A stretch of 64,000 bases of DNA from Mycoavidus sp. B2-EB. GTDB taxonomy: Bacteria > Pseudomonadota > Gammaproteobacteria > Burkholderiales > Burkholderiaceae. Position 1 is the first letter of the stretch. Each line of letters begins with the position of its first letter. The translations under genes were made by a program, and so were the position numbers. The DNA is taken from NCBI RefSeq assembly GCF_014218255.1, contig NZ_AP021872.1, positions 1,364,001 through 1,428,000 on the forward strand, in the 5' to 3' direction. Below, piece after piece: positions 57,219 to 64,000 of this stretch. The notes under the pieces are model-generated. The model was given only the letters and a program-made list of their open reading frames with translations. It searched no databases and was not told where the DNA came from.

Positions 57219-57312
57219 CAATTTATTACACAGTTAGGCGGAAAAAGGGGAATTATAGGCCGAATACTCTAAATACGAATATATCTAATGCACATCATTC
57301 CACACAAATTCC

Positions 57313-57372
57313 TAACCAATTGATTTCTTATATTGAACTTAAATTAAAAAACTTTTTATAATCAATTGGTTA
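57313..57372. repeat. 13-bp inverted repeat with 34-base spacer
   Basis: TAACCAATTGATT (57313-57325) and its exact reverse complement AATCAATTGGTTA (57360-57372) flank an A/T-rich spacer with T and A runs. It lies between nrdR and the O-antigen epimerase gene. It could be a long-loop terminator for nrdR, an operator, or the ends of a tiny element; none is proven. Confidence 0.55.
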
Positions 57373-57425
57373 TGGAAACTTTCTAGAGTGGCGCGTAACG
57401 AGCCCCATCTTATAGTGCAAACAGA

Positions 57426-57908
57426 TTAGCGCTTGCGAGGCAACGGCTCAGCGGTTTGCAACTGCTTAATTTCTTTAATAACTTGTTGAAACTCGGAAAC
57501 ATCTTCAAAGCTTCGATAAACCGAGGCAAAACGCACGTACGCAATTTTATCAAGCTGGCGCAACTCATGCATGACCAACTCACCCAGCTTATCGCTATGG
57601 ATCTCACGTTCTCCGGCACTTAACAGTTGATACTCAATCCGTGCAATGGCATCATCCACCGCCTCTGCGCTCACCGGGCGTTTACGCAATGCTAGCTGCA
57701 TGCTCGCCGCTATTTTATGGCGATCAAACTCGACTCGGCTACCCTCTTTTTTTACCACAGCGGGCAAGGCTAGCTCGACTCGCTCATAAGTCGTAAAGCG
57801 CTTATCGCATCCAGGACACCGGCGGCGGCGGCGAATGGCGGCACCATCCTCCGCCAGCCGAGAATCGGCCACCTGGGTGTCCTCATGCCGACAGAAGGGA
57901 CAACGCAT
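57426..57908 (-). CDS. nrdR: Transcriptional repressor NrdR
   Basis: Zinc-ribbon/ATP-cone repressor of ribonucleotide reductase genes. Starts [20 protein letters not shown], with the two Cys pairs CPFC and [24 protein letters not shown], then the ATP-cone ([20 protein letters not shown]). The 160 residues are full length. It begins 7 bases after glyA, the normal Burkholderiaceae arrangement. Confidence 0.96.
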   Translation of the reverse strand: MRCPFCRHEDTQVADSRLAEDGAAIRRRRRCPGCDKRFTTYERVELALPAVVKKEGSRVEFDRHKIAASMQLALRKRPVSAEAVDDAIARIEYQLLSAGEREIHSDKLGELVMHELRQLDKIAYVRFASVYRSFEDVSEFQQVIKEIKQLQTAEPLPRKR

Positions 57909-57914
57909 AACCGC

Positions 57915-59162
57915 TTAACGATACACCGGAAAGCGCTTGGTCAATTCGGCGACCTGACCGCGCACCCGCTCAAGTATATGGGCATCATCAGGCGCTTCTA
58001 ACACATCCGCAATTAAATGCCCCACCTGCTCAGCTTCGGCGGTTTTGAAACCACGTGTGGTCATGGCCGGAGAACCTAAACGGATGCCGCTTGTCACAAA
58101 AGGTTTCTCAGGGTCATTGGGAATCGCATTTTTATTCACCGTGATATGCGCAGCACCTAAGGCAGCCTCGGCCGCTTTACCCGTAATGTGCTTCGCGCGC
58201 AAATCAACCAGCATCAGATGGCTTTCAGTGCGCCCCGAAACAATCCGCAGCCCGCGCTTAACCAAAGTTTCGGCTAACACTCTGGCGTTATCAAGCACTT
58301 GCTGCTGATATTGCTTGAATTCTGGTGCCAACGCCTCTTGAAATGCAACTGCTTTTGCGCCAATCACATGCATCAACGGGCCGCCCTGGATACCCGGGAA
58401 AATCGCCGAGTTAATCGCTTTTTCGTATTCGGCTTTCATCAAAATGACGCCCCCGCGCGGGCCACGCAGGCTCTTATGCGTTGTTGTTGTCACAAAATCA
58501 GCGTGGGGCACTGGATTAGGATAAAGACCTGCCGCAATCAAGCCCGCATAATGGGCCATATCTACCATAAAATACGCGCCGACCGACTTGGCAATACTCG
58601 CTAGACGCGCAAAATCAATCTGCAATGAAAACGCTGAAGCGCCTGCAATCATTAATTTTGGGGTATGCTGTTTAGCTAGGTGGGCTACCGCTTCATAGTC
58701 GATATCTTCAGCCTCATTTAGACCATAGCTCACCACATTGAACCATTTGCCTGACATATTGACAGGTGAGCCGTGCGTTAAATGTCCACCATGCGCCAAA
58801 CTCATGCCCAAAATGGTATCCCCCGGCTTTAACATCGCAAAAAATACCCCTTGATTGGCTTGCGAGCCAGAATTCGGTTGTACATTTGCTGCCTCGGCGC
58901 CAAACAACTTTTTGACACGCTCAAGCGCAAGCTGCTCAACTTTATCGACATATTCGCAGCCACCGTAATAACGCTTGCCCGGATAGCCTTCCGCATATTT
59001 ATTCGTCAATTGCGAACCTTGCGCGGCCATCACCGCCGGGCTTGTATAGTTTTCCGATGCAATCAACTCAATATGAGCCTCTTGGCGCTGGTCTTCTTGC
59101 TGGATTGCCTGCCATAATTCAGGATCAATATTTGCAATAGTGTGCTTGGTTTTGTCAAACAT
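57915..59162 (-). CDS. glyA: Serine hydroxymethyltransferase
   Basis: PLP enzyme converting serine and tetrahydrofolate to glycine and methylene-[43 protein letters not shown], the PLP-lysine segment [20 protein letters not shown] near residue 228, and [19 protein letters not shown] are all intact in 415 residues. It is followed closely by nrdR. Confidence 0.97.
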   Translation of the reverse strand: MFDKTKHTIANIDPELWQAIQQEDQRQEAHIELIASENYTSPAVMAAQGSQLTNKYAEGYPGKRYYGGCEYVDKVEQLALERVKKLFGAEAANVQPNSGSQANQGVFFAMLKPGDTILGMSLAHGGHLTHGSPVNMSGKWFNVVSYGLNEAEDIDYEAVAHLAKQHTPKLMIAGASAFSLQIDFARLASIAKSVGAYFMVDMAHYAGLIAAGLYPNPVPHADFVTTTTHKSLRGPRGGVILMKAEYEKAINSAIFPGIQGGPLMHVIGAKAVAFQEALAPEFKQYQQQVLDNARVLAETLVKRGLRIVSGRTESHLMLVDLRAKHITGKAAEAALGAAHITVNKNAIPNDPEKPFVTSGIRLGSPAMTTRGFKTAEAEQVGHLIADVLEAPDDAHILERVRGQVAELTKRFPVYR

Positions 59163-59437
59163 GGGAACGTCTTTAATGAGTCAAGGTAACTGGACCGAAA
59201 AAACCGCTTTAAAGTACAAGCGAACGAACATTTTGCTATGATTCACCGATCATCTTACACAAAATTCTTGGTAGTCTTTAATTATGCAGAACCCTTAATA
59301 GCAAGAATCTGCTGCCGCGAACTCAGCAATATGCCGCGTCCGCTTAAAAACCCTCCCCCTTTTGCTCTACTCATCTAGAGAGCAATATGCATAACTGGCG
59401 GAGAAAACCTCAATCATACAATAAGGTGCCCCTCAAT

Positions 59438-60184
59438 ATGATCGTACTTATTACTGGAGCTTCCGCTGGCTTTGGCCAAGCTATTGCAAAAACCTTCGCC
59501 CAGGCAGGCCATCGCGTGATTGCGACTGCACGCCGCGCGGATCGATTGCACGCGCTCGCCGACGAAATCGGCGAGCGCTTACTGCCCATCTCACTCGATG
59601 TACGTGATCACGCCGCAATTGCAGCCCTGCCTGGCTCGCTGCCGCCTGACTTCGCCGAAGTTGACGTACTCATCAATAACGCCGGTTTAGCGCTGGGCGT
59701 AGCTCCTGCGCAAAAAGCAGCGCTGGAGGATTGGCAAACCGTAATAGACACCAATATCAATGGCCTCGTACGCATGACGCATGCCTTTTTGCCCGCTATG
59801 GTTAAACGTAATCGAGGCCATATTGTAAATATAAGCTCGATTGCCGCCAATTATGCCTACCCAGGCAGTAATATCTACGGTGCCAGCAAAGCCTTCGTAA
59901 AGCACTTCAGCCTCAATTTACGCGCTGACCTAGCAGGCACTGCGGTGCGGGTTACGGACATTCAGCCGGGCTTATGCGGCGGCACGGAGTTTTCAAATGT
60001 GCGCTTTAACGGCGATGATCAAAAAGCCGCTACACTTTATCAAAATGTACAAGCGTTGACCGCAGAAGATATTGCCGAAGCGATCTATTGGATCACTAAC
60101 CGCCCCGCGCACGTTAACGTCAACAGTATAGAGCTGATGCCCGTTGCGCAATCATTTAGCGCATTAGCTGTGCATCGGGAATAA
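59438..60184 (+). CDS. ydfG: Short-chain dehydrogenase, YdfG-like 3-hydroxy acid dehydrogenase
   Basis: NADP-dependent oxidoreductase; YdfG of E. coli reduces malonic semialdehyde and oxidises serine and 3-hydroxy acids. GxxxGxG motif ITGASAGFGQAIAKTFAQAG, NNAG (VLINNAGLALGV), catalytic Ser in NISSIAANYAYPG and YGASK. The ATG at 59438 (MIVLITGASAG) is chosen over 59387; AAGGTG lies upstream. 248 residues. The 275 bases between glyA and this gene hold divergent promoter DNA only. Confidence 0.88.
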   Translation: MIVLITGASAGFGQAIAKTFAQAGHRVIATARRADRLHALADEIGERLLPISLDVRDHAAIAALPGSLPPDFAEVDVLINNAGLALGVAPAQKAALEDWQTVIDTNINGLVRMTHAFLPAMVKRNRGHIVNISSIAANYAYPGSNIYGASKAFVKHFSLNLRADLAGTAVRVTDIQPGLCGGTEFSNVRFNGDDQKAATLYQNVQALTAEDIAEAIYWITNRPAHVNVNSIELMPVAQSFSALAVHRE

Positions 60185-60235
60185 CCCCCCTCCAGCTCAA
60201 ATTCACTCTCTTATTTCATCTGTTCTGTGCGTTCT

Positions 60236-60928
60236 ATGATCACCTCTTCGACCCAAGATTTATCCATTTTTTCTCTTATTCTTCATGCCAGCGTCTTGGT
60301 GCAAGCCGTCATGGCATTACTGCTAACGCTCTCGTTAGTGTCATGGACATTTATCTTTAAAAAGTGGTTTGCCTTACGCAACGCGCGCGCGCAAACGGAG
60401 CGTTTTGAACATGATTTTTGGGCGAGTGGGAATTTGCAGGCTCTCTATCAGGGTACGGTTGATCAACGCCACAACGCAGGCGCGCTGGCGCGGATTTTTG
60501 AATCCGGCATGCGTGAATTTTTAAAAACCAAAGAAAAAAATATGCATGACGCGAGCGCGATTTTAGACGGCGCCCGGCGCGCCATGCGGGCTGCTTTTCA
60601 GCGCGAAATGGATGTGCTTGAGGCGAATCTCTCTTTTTTAGCGTCAGTGGGTTCTGTCAGCCCGTATATCGGTCTGTTTGGTACTGTGTGGGGCATTATG
60701 AACTCATTTCGCGGCTTAGCGAGCGTCCAGCAAGCCACGCTTGCGAACGTTGCGCCTGGCATTGCTGAAGCGCTGGTTGCAACTGCAATTGGTTTATTTG
60801 CCGCCATCCCAGCGGTAATCGCCTACAATCGCTACGCGCACGATATCGACCGGCTATCCATTCGTTTTGAGACTTTTATTGAAGAGTTTTCAAATATTTT
60901 ACAACGCCAAACGCATACTCAGCCTTGA
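60236..60928 (+). CDS. tolQ: Tol-Pal system proton channel subunit TolQ
   Basis: Inner-membrane motor subunit that, with TolR, uses the proton gradient to drive outer-membrane constriction and lipid homeostasis. Three membrane segments; the last two have GLFGTVWGIMNSFRGLAS and NVAPGIAEALVATAIGLFAA, typical of the TolQ/ExbB/MotA channel. The ATG at 60236 gives 230 residues; a GTG at 60227 is a possible alternative. Confidence 0.95.
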   Translation: MITSSTQDLSIFSLILHASVLVQAVMALLLTLSLVSWTFIFKKWFALRNARAQTERFEHDFWASGNLQALYQGTVDQRHNAGALARIFESGMREFLKTKEKNMHDASAILDGARRAMRAAFQREMDVLEANLSFLASVGSVSPYIGLFGTVWGIMNSFRGLASVQQATLANVAPGIAEALVATAIGLFAAIPAVIAYNRYAHDIDRLSIRFETFIEEFSNILQRQTHTQP

Positions 60929-60963
60929 AGTTGCAAATCTAATCTCTTTGAGAGAGTACTCTT

Positions 60964-61407
60964 ATGCCCGCCACTTCTATCCGATCTACGACTCGTAGCC
61001 GTCGCCGTGCGATGGCTGAAATTAATGTCGTGCCTTATATTGATGTGATGCTCGTATTACTCGTCATCTTTATGGTGACAGCACCGCTTGTGACGCCCTC
61101 GATCATCAATTTACCGAGTGTTGGCAATGCCGCGCTCGCCCAACACGCGCCTCCCATTACGCTCAACATCCACGCCAACGGAGGACTGTCGATACGCTAT
61201 CAAAACAGTGGCAGGATGCGTGAAGACACGCTATCAAAAGCTGAGTTACAGACTTTCTTGCAAAAACAGCAAAACTTAGCTCCGGATCAACCCGTAGTGA
61301 TCGCAGCCGATAAAAATCTCCAATATCAAACCGTAATGAGCGTGATGTCCGATCTAAAAATTTGGGGCATCAAACGCGTTGGTTTATACGTTCAAGCGTC
61401 AAAATGA
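60964..61407 (+). CDS. tolR: Tol-Pal system subunit TolR
   Basis: Single-span inner-membrane protein of the TolQ-TolR motor. Basic N terminus (RSRRRAMAEINVVPYIDVML), with the channel Asp in PYIDVMLVLLVIFMV and the periplasmic domain ending in the conserved-looking VMSDLKIWGIKRVGLYVQ. 147 residues. Its stop overlaps the tolA start (ATGA). Confidence 0.95.
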   Translation: MPATSIRSTTRSRRRAMAEINVVPYIDVMLVLLVIFMVTAPLVTPSIINLPSVGNAALAQHAPPITLNIHANGGLSIRYQNSGRMREDTLSKAELQTFLQKQQNLAPDQPVVIAADKNLQYQTVMSVMSDLKIWGIKRVGLYVQASK

Positions 61408-62252
61408 AACACGATACTCCATCCCCATTTCTCCCGCCACGCGAACGCGGTACTCGACGCGCTCTTATCTGCGCCGTGCTCATGCACACCTTATTATTCG
61501 CTTTTCTATTTTATGGCATCCGCTGGCAAAGCAACCCGCCGGCCGGTGCCGAGGCCGAGTTATGGAGCGCCCCGCCTGAAACAACGCCCAAAGCTACGCC
61601 AACCTCCGCAGTTGTAGAGCAAACTGCGCCAGCAGTGCCCAGTCAGCCCGAGCAAGCTGAGATCGCCCTCCAACAAACCCAACCCTCTAAGCCAGAAACC
61701 GTACCGCAACAGCAATTAGCGCAACTCAAGCAACAGCAAGCAGCACAGAAGATGCAAGAGCGTCAGCAACACGCAGCACAAGAGAAGAAAGTGCGAGAAG
61801 CGCAACATAAGCTGCAACTTGCCGAACAACAGAAAACCCTCCAGGCACAACAACAAGCGCGGAACGTGGCAAAACAGCAACGCCAAGCGCGCCTCTTAGC
61901 GCTTCAAGGCATTGCCGGCCAGAACCCAGCTGCCAATGGCATAAGCACGAACGGCTCAAGCACTGGCGCAGGCGGCCACAGTTCAGCCGGCTATGTCGAT
62001 AAAGTACGACGACACGTTAAATCAAATATGGCATTCAGCGCAGACTCAACGGATGGCAATCCACAAGCTGTTGTATCCGTACAATGTGCCCCCGATGGCA
62101 CGATCCTAAACGCACAAATCACAAAAACTAGCGGCAATCCGGGGTGGGACAATGCCGTATTACGTGCCGTACAAAAATCTGACCCTATGCCACGCGACAG
62201 CGATGGCAAAGCTCCGTCTAGTTTTACTTTTACCTATCGCCTCAATGATTAA
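61404..62252 (+). CDS. tolA: Tol-Pal system protein TolA
   Basis: Spans the periplasm to link the inner-membrane motor with TolB/Pal. N-terminal anchor ALICAVLMHTLLFAFLFYGI, a long Q/A/K/E-rich helical stalk (about residues 95-170: QLKQQQAAQKMQERQQHA and similar), a G/S/N linker, and a C-terminal globular TonB-like domain (VSVQCAPDGTILNAQITKTS, then GWDNAVLRAVQKSDPMPRD). The ATG at 61404 overlaps tolR; 282 residues. The stalk is shorter than in E. coli TolA (421 residues). Confidence 0.93.
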   Translation: MKHDTPSPFLPPRERGTRRALICAVLMHTLLFAFLFYGIRWQSNPPAGAEAELWSAPPETTPKATPTSAVVEQTAPAVPSQPEQAEIALQQTQPSKPETVPQQQLAQLKQQQAAQKMQERQQHAAQEKKVREAQHKLQLAEQQKTLQAQQQARNVAKQQRQARLLALQGIAGQNPAANGISTNGSSTGAGGHSSAGYVDKVRRHVKSNMAFSADSTDGNPQAVVSVQCAPDGTILNAQITKTSGNPGWDNAVLRAVQKSDPMPRDSDGKAPSSFTFTYRLND

Positions 62253-62397
62253 GCTACGCTTGTTTCACGAGCCGAATTAGAAACCCTATATGCACACATA
62301 AAACTTTCGCAACGCGATCGTGTCATGCTATTTTGCTACCTGTTACCATAGACTTGTAGTTAAGACAAAAAAGACAAAATACCAACCTAAATTCATT

Positions 62398-63693
62398 ATG
62401 AATCTGATTATCCAGTTTATTCTTAGAACAGTAACCGCAGTCTGCTTACTTGCCACGACAACTGCCGCGCACGCGCAACTGAAGATTGATATTGCTGGCG
62501 TTGGCTCAAATTTTTTACCAATTGCCATCGCAAATTTTCGCGATGAAAGCGCAGCGCCTCAGCAGATTAGCGAAATTATCCGCGCTGATTTAGCCCGTAG
62601 CGGCCGGTTTACCAACCTCAATGCAGGCCTTGCACCGATCGCTGAAACCAACGCCGTGGACTTAAACAGTTGGCGCGCAAAAGGCGCTGACGCCCTGGTG
62701 ACCGGCAGCGTCGCCCACTTAGCCGACGGCCAGTATGAGGTGCGCTTTCGACTCTACGATACCGTCAAACAGCAAGATCTCAGCGGACTTTCGCTCGTTA
62801 GCCCAGTCAGCGAACTACGCTTGAGCGCACATAAAATCGCTGACTATATCTACCAGAAATTACTGAATGAACGCGGTATTTTTGCAACCCGAATTTCCTA
62901 TGTCACACGCACCAGCAGCGGTTATCAATTACAACGCGCCGACTCAGATGGACAAAACACGCGTACCGTTCTGACCAGCTCCGAACCTATCATTTCACCA
63001 GTCTGGTCGCCCAATGGCACAAAAGTCGCTTATGTGTCATTTGAACGTAAAAAACCTGTCATCTATGTCCAGGATTTAGTTTCAGAACAACGGATCATCG
63101 TCTCAAATCAAAAAGGGAGTAATAGCGCGCCCGCTTGGTCCCCCGATGGCAATCAGCTTGCCGTCGCCCTTTCTTTGCCTGGCAACACACAAATTTACCT
63201 GATCAACGCCAATGGCAGCAGTTTACGCCGTCTCTCAAACAGCAATAGCATCGATACTGAACCACGCTTCTCTCCGGATGGGCAATCTATTTATTTCACC
63301 AGTGATCGTGGCGGCGCGCCACAAATCTATCGCATGTCGATCCATGGCGAAGCCAATGCCGGTGCTGCCCAGCGCATGACTTTCAAAGGCAGTGAAAACA
63401 CTAGCCCACGCCTGAGCCCAGATGGCAAATTACTGGCATACATCTCACGCGTAAGCGGCGCACTCAAACTTTATATACAAGAGCTCAGCACAGGCGAGGC
63501 GATTGCCTTAACTGACACGAACTATGATGAATCTCCTAGCTTCTCGGCTAACAGTAAATATATTCTGTACGCAACCCGCGTAGAGCAGCGTGGCGTACTC
63601 GCTACAGTCTCTACGGATGGGCGTACACGTCAAATTCTATCGATTAAAGACGGCGATATACGCGAACCTTCCTGGGGGCCTTTTACTCAATAA
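62398..63693 (+). CDS. tolB: Tol-Pal system periplasmic protein TolB
   Basis: Periplasmic beta-propeller that shuttles between TolA and Pal. Signal peptide (about residues 1-25, ending TTAAHAQ), N-terminal alpha/beta domain ([20 protein letters not shown]), and six WD40-like blades with repeated [34 protein letters not shown] and [20 protein letters not shown]. The ATG at 62398 is chosen because it opens the signal peptide; a longer frame to 62320 does not. 431 residues. Confidence 0.96.
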   Translation: MNLIIQFILRTVTAVCLLATTTAAHAQLKIDIAGVGSNFLPIAIANFRDESAAPQQISEIIRADLARSGRFTNLNAGLAPIAETNAVDLNSWRAKGADALVTGSVAHLADGQYEVRFRLYDTVKQQDLSGLSLVSPVSELRLSAHKIADYIYQKLLNERGIFATRISYVTRTSSGYQLQRADSDGQNTRTVLTSSEPIISPVWSPNGTKVAYVSFERKKPVIYVQDLVSEQRIIVSNQKGSNSAPAWSPDGNQLAVALSLPGNTQIYLINANGSSLRRLSNSNSIDTEPRFSPDGQSIYFTSDRGGAPQIYRMSIHGEANAGAAQRMTFKGSENTSPRLSPDGKLLAYISRVSGALKLYIQELSTGEAIALTDTNYDESPSFSANSKYILYATRVEQRGVLATVSTDGRTRQILSIKDGDIREPSWGPFTQ

Positions 63694-63825
63694 ATGACAA
63701 ACGTAAAGATAAAAAAATGAGGGGCGGTTATAGTATGAACAGGCGTTCTTGCGTCACACAGCACACCGATTTAGGCCAAAAACGCAGCACAAATTATTCT
63801 TTGTTAAATCTTTAGGAGTTAAAAA

Positions 63826-64000
63826 ATGACGTCAAAGCTTCGCCTAGTTTTCGCCACTCTTCTGATTGGCGCACTCGCTGCCTGCCAATCAGGCGTGAAG
63901 CTCGACCCCCAAGCAGGGACTGGAAATAGCACCGACGCGGCCGGTACACAAACCCAGCCAACCGACACAACGCAAACTGCGGTCGACCCACTGAACGATC
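63826..64000 (+). CDS. pal: Peptidoglycan-associated lipoprotein Pal, 5' part only
   Basis: Outer-membrane lipoprotein that binds peptidoglycan and TolB. ATG 63826 with TAGGAG 8-13 bases upstream. The signal sequence ends in the lipobox LAAC (Cys at residue 20), followed by an acidic T/D/Q-rich linker typical of Pal. The OmpA-like C-terminal domain is beyond the window. Order tolQ-R-A-B-pal supports the call. Confidence 0.93.
   Translation, partial: MTSKLRLVFATLLIGALAACQSGVKLDPQAGTGNSTDAAGTQTQPTDTTQTAVDPLND

Overview
Organism. The gene content and order are those of a Burkholderiaceae chromosome (beta-proteobacteria): cmk-rpsA-ihfB-lapA-lapB-ugd-hldA-hldD, gyrA-DUF2059-serC-pheA-tyrA-aroA, ompA-ubiG-gph and tolQRAB-pal all look like Burkholderia relatives. 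By eye the DNA is clearly less GC-rich than free-living Burkholderia, carries many broken insertion sequences, and has lost genes inside conserved neighbourhoods. A eukaryote-like F-box/LRR protein and an Hrp2-type type III secretion system (T3SS) point to a host-associated, probably fungus-associated endosymbiont of the Mycoavidus/Glomeribacter/Mycetohabitans kind. The lifestyle and genus are inference.

Layout. 1-1399: N-terminal two thirds or so of thrS. 1530-1606: tRNA-Val(GAC) with its own terminator. 1773-7912: the hrpB1-hrpB2-hrcJ-hrpB4-hrpB5-hrcN-hrpB7-hrcT operon, read leftwards from a promoter at 7973-8033 that fits the PIP/hrpII box plus -10 element of HrpX/HrpB-type regulons. 8178-13625: a ComEA-like protein, then heptose and UDP-glucuronate genes (hldD, hldA, ugd) and lapB-lapA. 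13626-18080: an inserted accessory segment with two IS3-family remnants, a 38-bp perfect palindrome, the F-box/LRR protein and an unrecognised gene. 18081-28979: ihfB, rpsA, cmk, aroA, tyrA, pheA, serC, a DUF2059 protein and gyrA. 29353-32618: ompA-like gene, ubiG, gph and a candidate effector under a second PIP-like promoter. 32740-37609: an OprC/NosA-like copper receptor, then a lipase and its foldase under a third, perfect PIP box, then trmB. 37652-44036: uppP, a DUF1439 protein, pcm, waaA, waaC and manB. 44225-57218: surface polysaccharide region with galE broken by an amber codon, phage and IS debris, a group II intron 5' fragment, two acyltransferases, two glycosyltransferase genes, Wzt/Wzm, a CapD/WbpM-like dehydratase, a WecA/WbpL-like transferase and an epimerase. 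57426-64000: nrdR, glyA, an SDR, and tolQ-tolR-tolA-tolB-pal (pal cut by the window end).

How it fits together. The envelope genes cover heptose and Kdo addition to lipid A-core (hldA, hldD, waaA, waaC), control of LPS supply (lapA/lapB), carrier lipid recycling (uppP), and O-antigen assembly and ABC export. The most interesting theme is a small putative HrpX/HrpB-type regulon visible from the DNA alone: the T3SS operon, an unknown Ser/Asn-rich protein with effector-like composition, and a foldase-dependent secreted lipase share the same promoter architecture. This would couple type III injection with export of a lipolytic enzyme.
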